Assembly (NCBI GenBank): GCA_024643755.1
Contig: JAHEMG010000007.1
Span: forward strand, 1-41,334
DNA from: Flavobacteriales bacterium
GTDB lineage: Bacteria > Bacteroidota > Bacteroidia > NS11-12g > UBA955
Reading direction: 5' to 3'
Length of the DNA: 41,334 nt
Positions 35,985 through 41,334 of this stretch are shown one piece after another. The notes beneath the pieces were generated by a model. The model worked only from the letters and a program-made list of their open reading frames with translations. It was not told the origin of the DNA and made no database searches. The translations under genes and the position numbers were made by a program. The number at the start of each line of letters is the position of its first letter. The first letter of the stretch is position 1.

Positions 35985-37577
35985 ATGAATAATACCCAAA
36001 TCATCGCGTCGATCAAAAATCACGCCCACACCGTTTTCGAAAATCTCACCACCGACGAACTGGTAGCAAAAGCCCTTGAAAGAAATGAGGGAAGAATCAC
36101 CTCGCAAGGCGCACTCGCTGCCGATACCGGTGAATTTACTGGTAGAAGTCCGAAAGACAAATTCCTGGTAAATGATGCCCAAACCGCTGATTCAGCATGG
36201 TGGGGTGCCGTAAACCAACCTTTTGAAGAAGCCAAATTCGATGCGCTGCTGAACAAAGTGATGAAGCACATGGAAGGCAAAGACATCTTTGTACGTCACG
36301 CCTTCGCTTGCGCCGATCCAAAAAATCGTCTCAACATCCAAGTGGTGACCGAGAGTGCTTACCAGAACTTGTTCGCTAAGCACCTGTTTTTGCGTCCTTC
36401 AGCCGAAGAAATCGCTACCCAGCCCACCGAGTGGATCATTGTGGCATCGCCCTCGTTCCATGCAAACCCTGCCGAGGATGGTACCCGTCAGCACAACTTC
36501 ACCATGGTGAGTGTAAGTCGTAAAATCATCTTGATTGGTGGTTCTGGCTACACCGGCGAAATCAAAAAAGGCATTTTCTCTGTATTAAACTATATCCTTC
36601 CCCATGAGCGCAACGTGTTGAGCATGCACTGTTCTGCCAACATCGGCGTGAATGGCGATACTGCCTTGTTCTTTGGATTGAGCGGTACCGGTAAAACTAC
36701 CTTGAGCGCGGATCCTAACCGTAAGCTGATTGGCGACGATGAGCACGGTTGGTCAGACACTGGCGTTTTCAACTTCGAAGGTGGATGTTACGCCAAGTGT
36801 GTGAATTTGACTGAGGAGAAAGAGCCCCAAATCTGGCATGCCATCAAGCACGGTGCCTTGGTTGAAAACGTTCGCTTCTTTGAGGGTTCAGACGTGGTAA
36901 ACTACGACGATATCTCTGTTACTGAGAATACCCGCGTGGCGTATCCTATCGACTATATCGATAACATTGCAGTGCCTTCAGTGGGCGATGCACCAAAAAA
37001 TATCTTCTTCCTTACGGCCGATGCGTTTGGGGTGTTGCCACCGATTTCTAAGTTGAATCCCGGACAGGCGATGTACCAATTCATCAGTGGTTATACCGCC
37101 AAAGTAGCTGGTACTGAAGCGGGAGTTACTGAGCCACAGGCTACGTTCTCTTCTTGCTTTGGACAGGTGTTCTTGCCTTTGCATCCAACGGTGTATGCCA
37201 AAATGTTGGGTGAAAAGTTGAGCGCTAGCCCCGAAATTAACGTTTGGTTGGTGAATACTGGCTGGAGCGGTGGTGGATACGGCGTAGGAAGTCGCATGAA
37301 ATTGTCGTACACCCGCGCCATGATTACCGCGGCATTGGAAGGCAAATTGACGGGCGAATTTACCGCACATCCCGTGTTTGGTATGATGATGCCAAATGCT
37401 TGCGAAGGCGTGCCTTCAGAGTTGTTGCATCCAAGAAATACTTGGGCCGACAAAGAAGCTTACGACAAGCAGTGTGAGAAGTTGGCGCATTTGTTCAACG
37501 AAAACTTCAAGAAGTTTGAGGACGGTGCATCAGACGAAATCAAACAAGCTGCGCCCAAAGTGAGCGCGGTTGGTTAA
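35985..37577 (+). CDS. pckA: Phosphoenolpyruvate carboxykinase (ATP)
   Basis: Start at MNNTQIIASIKNH; TGRSPKDKF, FFGLSGTGKTTLSADPNRKLIGDDEHGWSD, FNFEGGCYAKCVNLTEEKEP. Confidence 0.97.
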   Translation: MNNTQIIASIKNHAHTVFENLTTDELVAKALERNEGRITSQGALAADTGEFTGRSPKDKFLVNDAQTADSAWWGAVNQPFEEAKFDALLNKVMKHMEGKDIFVRHAFACADPKNRLNIQVVTESAYQNLFAKHLFLRPSAEEIATQPTEWIIVASPSFHANPAEDGTRQHNFTMVSVSRKIILIGGSGYTGEIKKGIFSVLNYILPHERNVLSMHCSANIGVNGDTALFFGLSGTGKTTLSADPNRKLIGDDEHGWSDTGVFNFEGGCYAKCVNLTEEKEPQIWHAIKHGALVENVRFFEGSDVVNYDDISVTENTRVAYPIDYIDNIAVPSVGDAPKNIFFLTADAFGVLPPISKLNPGQAMYQFISGYTAKVAGTEAGVTEPQATFSSCFGQVFLPLHPTVYAKMLGEKLSASPEINVWLVNTGWSGGGYGVGSRMKLSYTRAMITAALEGKLTGEFTAHPVFGMMMPNACEGVPSELLHPRNTWADKEAYDKQCEKLAHLFNENFKKFEDGASDEIKQAAPKVSAVG

Positions 37578-37600
37578 TTTTTCATAACAATTACCTATTG

Positions 37601-37631
37601 AAAAGGCGTCCTGCGGGACGCCTTTTGTTTT
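37601..37631. terminator. Intrinsic terminator downstream of pckA
   Basis: AAAAGGCGTCC-TGCG-GGACGCCTTTT followed by GTTTTT; 11-bp perfect stem. Confidence 0.88.
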
Positions 37632-37641
37632 TAATCTTCAC

Positions 37642-37649
37642 TATCTTTG
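37642..37649 (+). promoter_or_regulatory. Candidate -7 box TATCTTTG, 4 nt before alaS ATG
   Basis: Exact TAnnTTTG. Confidence 0.55.
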
Positions 37650-37653
37650 CGGA

Positions 37654-40281
37654 ATGGCGCTCAGCAGTCACGAAATCAAAGCAAAGTTTTTGGCATTTTT
37701 TGCCTCCAAGCAACACACGTTTGTTCAGAGTTCACCCATCGTTGTGAAAGGGGATCCAACCCTGATGTTTACCAACGCGGGGATGAACCAATTCAAGGAT
37801 TATTTCTTGGGTAATGCCGAGGCGCCCTACAAGCGTGTGGTAAATTCACAAAAATGCTTGCGTGTGAGCGGAAAACACAACGATTTGGAGGAGGTTGGAC
37901 ACGACCATTACCACCACACCATGTTTGAGATGTTGGGGAACTGGAGTTTTGGCGATTTCTTCAAGCAAGACGCCATTGCCTGGGCTTGGGAGTTGATGAC
38001 CGAAGTATACGGTTTGCCCAAAGACCAATTGTATGTGACGGTTTTTGAAGGCGATGCAGCTGCCAATATTTCGTTTGACCAAGAGGCGCATGATCGTTGG
38101 GCCGAGTTCATTGATCCCAAGCGGATTTTGAAGGGCAACAAGAAAGACAATTTCTGGGAGATGGGTGATACAGGTCCTTGCGGACCGTGTTCCGAGATTC
38201 ATTTCGACATGCGGTCGGCCGAGCAGCGCGAGGCCGTAGATGGCGCGACGTTGGTAAACCAAGACCATCCCGAAGTTATAGAAATTTGGAACCTTGTGTT
38301 TATGGAATTCAACCGCAAAGCCGATGGTTCATTGGAGCGATTGCCAGCCCAACACGTGGATACCGGCATGGGCTTCGAGCGATTGGTACGAGGCATCCAA
38401 GGGAAATCAAGCAACTACGATACCGATATTTTTCAATTCATCATCCAAAATACCGCCAAACTCTGTGGCAAAAACTATGGCGATGATGAAAAACAAGACA
38501 TTGCCTTCCGTGTAATCGCCGATCACCTGCGTGCGGTGAGTTTGTGTATTGCAGACGGACAGCTACCATCCAATACCGGTGCGGGTTATGTGGTACGTCG
38601 CGTATTGCGCAGAGCCGTTCGCTATGGATATTCCTATTTGGGCTTCCAAGAATCGTTCTTTAACCAATTGGTGCCTGCCTTGGCTGATTATTTCGCCAGC
38701 AGTTTTCCTGAACTCAAAGCGCAAGAGAGTTTTGTGCAGCGCGTAATCCAAGAAGAAGAAAATTCATTCTTCCGCACCCTGAGTACGGGTATGGGTCGCT
38801 TGGGCGCCTTCATCGATCAGCACCCCAATGGAATCGTGGACGGAGCTACGGCCTTTGAATTGTACGATACCTTCGGTTTTCCGATCGATTTGACCGATTT
38901 GATTGCCCGCGAACGTGGATGTTCGGTGGATATGGATGGTTTTCAAACCGCCTTACAAGCACAAAAAGATCGCTCCAAAGCCGATGCCGCCAAACAAACG
39001 GGCGACTGGCATACCATCATGGCCGATAGTGAAGAGTCGTTCTGCGGCTATGATACCACCCAATCGGTGACGGAAATTAGCCGACATAGAACGATCGTGG
39101 CGAAAGGCAAAAACTTGTACCAGGTGGTCTTGGATATTTGTCCGTTTTATGCCGAAAGTGGCGGACAGGTGGGCGATTCGGGTCAGTTGGTAGGACAAGA
39201 CGGTGAGGTGGTGCAGGTGTTAGACACACAAAAAGAGAACAAATTGCATGTATTGGTTTGCGACAAGCTGCCAAAGAACATGAATCAGGCATTTACAGCC
39301 CAGGTGGATGTGAATCGCAGGAATAGCATTAGCAGCAATCACAGTGCTACGCATTTAATGCACAGCGCTTTGCGTGAGGCCTTGGGTGCTCACGTGGCCC
39401 AAAAGGGTAGTTTGGTGAATGATACTGCGTTGCGTTTCGATTTTTCTCATTTCGGGAAGATGACCGACGAAGAAATCGCCCAGGTAGAAGTGAGGGTGAA
39501 TGAAAAGATCCGCGAAGGCATCGCCCTGAAAGAACATCGCAACGTGCCCATCGCTGAGGCCCAGAAAATGGGTGCTACGGCCTTGTTTGGCGAGAAGTAC
39601 GGGGAGTTTGTGCGTGTGATTGAGTTTGATGCCGATTATTCGATGGAATTGTGTGGTGGAACGCATGTGGCGAATACCTCGCAAATTGGCTTCTTCAAGA
39701 TATTGGGAGAGTCGAGTGTGGCTGCCGGCGTGCGTAGAATTGAAGCGGTGACACAGCAATCGGCGTTGGACTACATCAACGGAGAGTTGGAGGCGTTGTC
39801 GCAGGTGAAAATCGCTTTGGGCAACCCCAAGGATGTGGTTTCTGCGGTGAACAAAGTATTGGAAGAAAACGCATCGATGCGCAAGCAGATGGAGCAGATG
39901 GAATTGCAGCAGGTGATGGGACTGAAGGCGGGTTTGATGGAAAAGGTGCAAACCGTTGGCGGCGTGCCCATGGTGATTGAGGAATTGACTTTGCCCAGTG
40001 CGGATGCCGCGAAACAGTTGTGTTTCCAATTGAAGCAATCACTGGGAAATCCGGTGGTGGTATTGGCTTATTTGGCTGATGAGAAGCCCGGTTTGGCCAT
40101 CTATATCGACGATCAATGGGTTGCTGAAAAAGGATGGAATGCGTCGCAGATGATCCGCGAGTGCGCCAAAGAAATCCAAGGCGGCGGGGGCGGACAGCCA
40201 TTCTTCGCTACGGCTGGGGGCAAGAACGCAGCGGGATTGTCGGCCGCGTTGGCCTCTGCTAAGTCGTTGTTGGGGGCTTAA
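37654..40281 (+). CDS. alaS: Alanyl-tRNA synthetase
   Basis: 875 aa; FTNAGMNQFKDYFLG, DTGPCGPCSEIHFD, HSATHLMHSALREALG, ELCGGTHVANTSQIGFFKILGESSVAAGVRRIEAV. Confidence 0.98.
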   Translation: MALSSHEIKAKFLAFFASKQHTFVQSSPIVVKGDPTLMFTNAGMNQFKDYFLGNAEAPYKRVVNSQKCLRVSGKHNDLEEVGHDHYHHTMFEMLGNWSFGDFFKQDAIAWAWELMTEVYGLPKDQLYVTVFEGDAAANISFDQEAHDRWAEFIDPKRILKGNKKDNFWEMGDTGPCGPCSEIHFDMRSAEQREAVDGATLVNQDHPEVIEIWNLVFMEFNRKADGSLERLPAQHVDTGMGFERLVRGIQGKSSNYDTDIFQFIIQNTAKLCGKNYGDDEKQDIAFRVIADHLRAVSLCIADGQLPSNTGAGYVVRRVLRRAVRYGYSYLGFQESFFNQLVPALADYFASSFPELKAQESFVQRVIQEEENSFFRTLSTGMGRLGAFIDQHPNGIVDGATAFELYDTFGFPIDLTDLIARERGCSVDMDGFQTALQAQKDRSKADAAKQTGDWHTIMADSEESFCGYDTTQSVTEISRHRTIVAKGKNLYQVVLDICPFYAESGGQVGDSGQLVGQDGEVVQVLDTQKENKLHVLVCDKLPKNMNQAFTAQVDVNRRNSISSNHSATHLMHSALREALGAHVAQKGSLVNDTALRFDFSHFGKMTDEEIAQVEVRVNEKIREGIALKEHRNVPIAEAQKMGATALFGEKYGEFVRVIEFDADYSMELCGGTHVANTSQIGFFKILGESSVAAGVRRIEAVTQQSALDYINGELEALSQVKIALGNPKDVVSAVNKVLEENASMRKQMEQMELQQVMGLKAGLMEKVQTVGGVPMVIEELTLPSADAAKQLCFQLKQSLGNPVVVLAYLADEKPGLAIYIDDQWVAEKGWNASQMIRECAKEIQGGGGGQPFFATAGGKNAAGLSAALASAKSLLGA

Positions 40282-40288
40282 TAAACCC

Positions 40289-40921
40289 TTATCCGTGGAA
40301 CAGCTTCACCACTTTCTTGGTTTCGAAGAAGGGTTGGTCGCTGTAGATATCGCCGATGGCGTGTAGTTTAATTTTTGTTTTTTGGGAGTATTCAATGACT
40401 TCATTGATTTCCTCGGCCAAGTCACCACCTTTGAGCAGGAAGAAGCGGGGTTTTCCACTCCAATGGTTCTCCATCCATTTCCAAAGTTCAATGGCGGGCG
40501 CAACGGCACGGGCCACGGCACCATCGAATTTCATGGGCAATTGCTCTGTGCGATGTTGAATGGCGGTCGCATTTTTGAGTCCGAGCGCTTCAATTACCGC
40601 TTGAACCACCGCGATTTTCTTGCCGATGCTGTCAACCAAGGTGAATTCTACGTTGGGGAACATGATGGCCAGCGGGATGCCGGGGAATCCGCCACCGGTG
40701 CCAATGTCGATGAAATGCTGTCCGGGTATGAACTCACACGTTTTCGCCAGGGCCAGGGAATGCAGCACGTGGTGCACGTAAAACATATCCATGTCTTTGC
40801 GGGAAATGACGTTCACGCGGGCATTATGGTCGGCATATAGCGGTCCCAGTTGGGTGATTTGCTCGCGCTGTTGGGGCGTGAGGTTGGGGAAATGTTCGAA
40901 GATGATTTCAGGTCCTACCAT
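40289..40921 (-). CDS. rsmG: 16S rRNA (guanine(527)-N(7))-methyltransferase RsmG
   Basis: Start trimmed to MVGPEIIFEHFPNLTPQQ; NVISRKDMDMFYVHHVLHSLAL, FIDIGTGGGFPGIPLAIMFPNVEFTLVDSIGKKIAVVQ. Confidence 0.94.
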   Translation of the reverse strand: MVGPEIIFEHFPNLTPQQREQITQLGPLYADHNARVNVISRKDMDMFYVHHVLHSLALAKTCEFIPGQHFIDIGTGGGFPGIPLAIMFPNVEFTLVDSIGKKIAVVQAVIEALGLKNATAIQHRTEQLPMKFDGAVARAVAPAIELWKWMENHWSGKPRFFLLKGGDLAEEINEVIEYSQKTKIKLHAIGDIYSDQPFFETKKVVKLFHG

Positions 40922-41334
40922 GTGATTTTCTTTGAGAAAAAGGCGTTGATGCCCACCAAAACGTACCAAAACGACTCAAAAAGATTGAATATCGGATACA
41001 TGGCGATGGATTTATTCATGTGTAACAATCTACCTTTTTTATGGAAGATGATCCATTCGGGGGTGATTTTGATTAGGAGGGCGAGTGTGGGCCACAGCCA
41101 GTGCGATCCCAGGATATACCACAAGATGATTCCCAGCCAAAAGAAGAGTTGTGCTACGGGGAAGATGGCGAGGAGTTGTTTGGCTCCTGAGTGGTATGAT
41201 TTTTCAACCCAGAGCTGTCGCTTTTTCTGTTTCCAATAGCCCTGCCAATTGCTGGGGGCATCGGAGTAGGTGAAGGCCTCGGGGTTTATGCAGAGTGCAG
41301 TATTTTGTGCGGTGGCGGCTTCTTGCACGAAGAG
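40915..41334 (-). CDS. C-terminal part of a membrane glycosyltransferase (GT2-like), truncated by window edge
   Basis: Frame is open through the window end (CTC TTC GTG CAA...); INPEAFTYSDAPSNWQGYWKQKKRQLWVEKSYHSGAKQLL followed by TM helices, similar to GT2 C-terminal QxxRW-type region. Confidence 0.6.
   Translation of the reverse strand, partial: LFVQEAATAQNTALCINPEAFTYSDAPSNWQGYWKQKKRQLWVEKSYHSGAKQLLAIFPVAQLFFWLGIILWYILGSHWLWPTLALLIKITPEWIIFHKKGRLLHMNKSIAMYPIFNLFESFWYVLVGINAFFSKKITW

Noticed and set aside
39355-40201. Long antisense ORFs within alaS (227 and 141 aa)
   Set aside because: His/Gln/Arg-rich composition typical of antisense shadows; alaS is unambiguous on the other strand.
40288-40304. 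parS-like half site CGTGGAACA near 40295
   Set aside because: Only the right half of TGTTCCACGTGGAACA is present; no full palindromic parS seen in the window, including around parAB.
1-41334. CRISPR arrays, IS elements, prophage genes, toxin-antitoxin or defence genes
   Set aside because: Looked for direct repeats with spacers, transposase/integrase motifs and typical defence domains; found none.

Overview
41.3-kb window of what looks like a compact, core-type chromosome segment from a member of Bacteroidota. The assignment is inferred from a gliding/T9SS C-terminal domain protein, a GldB-like lipoprotein, PorT-like barrels, DUF5683 next to parAB, and TAnnTTTG promoter boxes. I can support one tRNA-Met, about 31 protein-coding genes (one truncated by the right edge), two strong intrinsic terminators, and a series of candidate -7 promoter boxes. 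Genes include GT9, a gliding-motility C-terminal domain protein, Bax inhibitor-1, parAB, an SBP family 5 lipoprotein, mlaEF-like genes, recG, fabG-tatC-rpiB-miaE, a ZIP transporter, acyl-CoA reductase, arginase family, ArnT-like GT + PAP2, an M20 amidohydrolase, dnaG, MFS, nadE, gldB-like, thioesterase, methyltransferase, SDR, SUI1, msrA, PAP2, pckA, alaS and rsmG. I see no CRISPR array, IS element, prophage, toxin-antitoxin pair or recognisable defence island, and nothing that clearly qualifies as a new multi-gene system. The most interesting structure is regulatory. A perfect 21-nt palindrome between recG and fabG appears to carry one -7 box per strand, each exactly 4 nt from its start codon. 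The same 4-nt spacing recurs at alaS and the GT9 gene, which predicts leaderless or near-leaderless transcripts. Several convergent pairs are also packed to the limit, with two pairs sharing a TTAA as overlapping stop codons.
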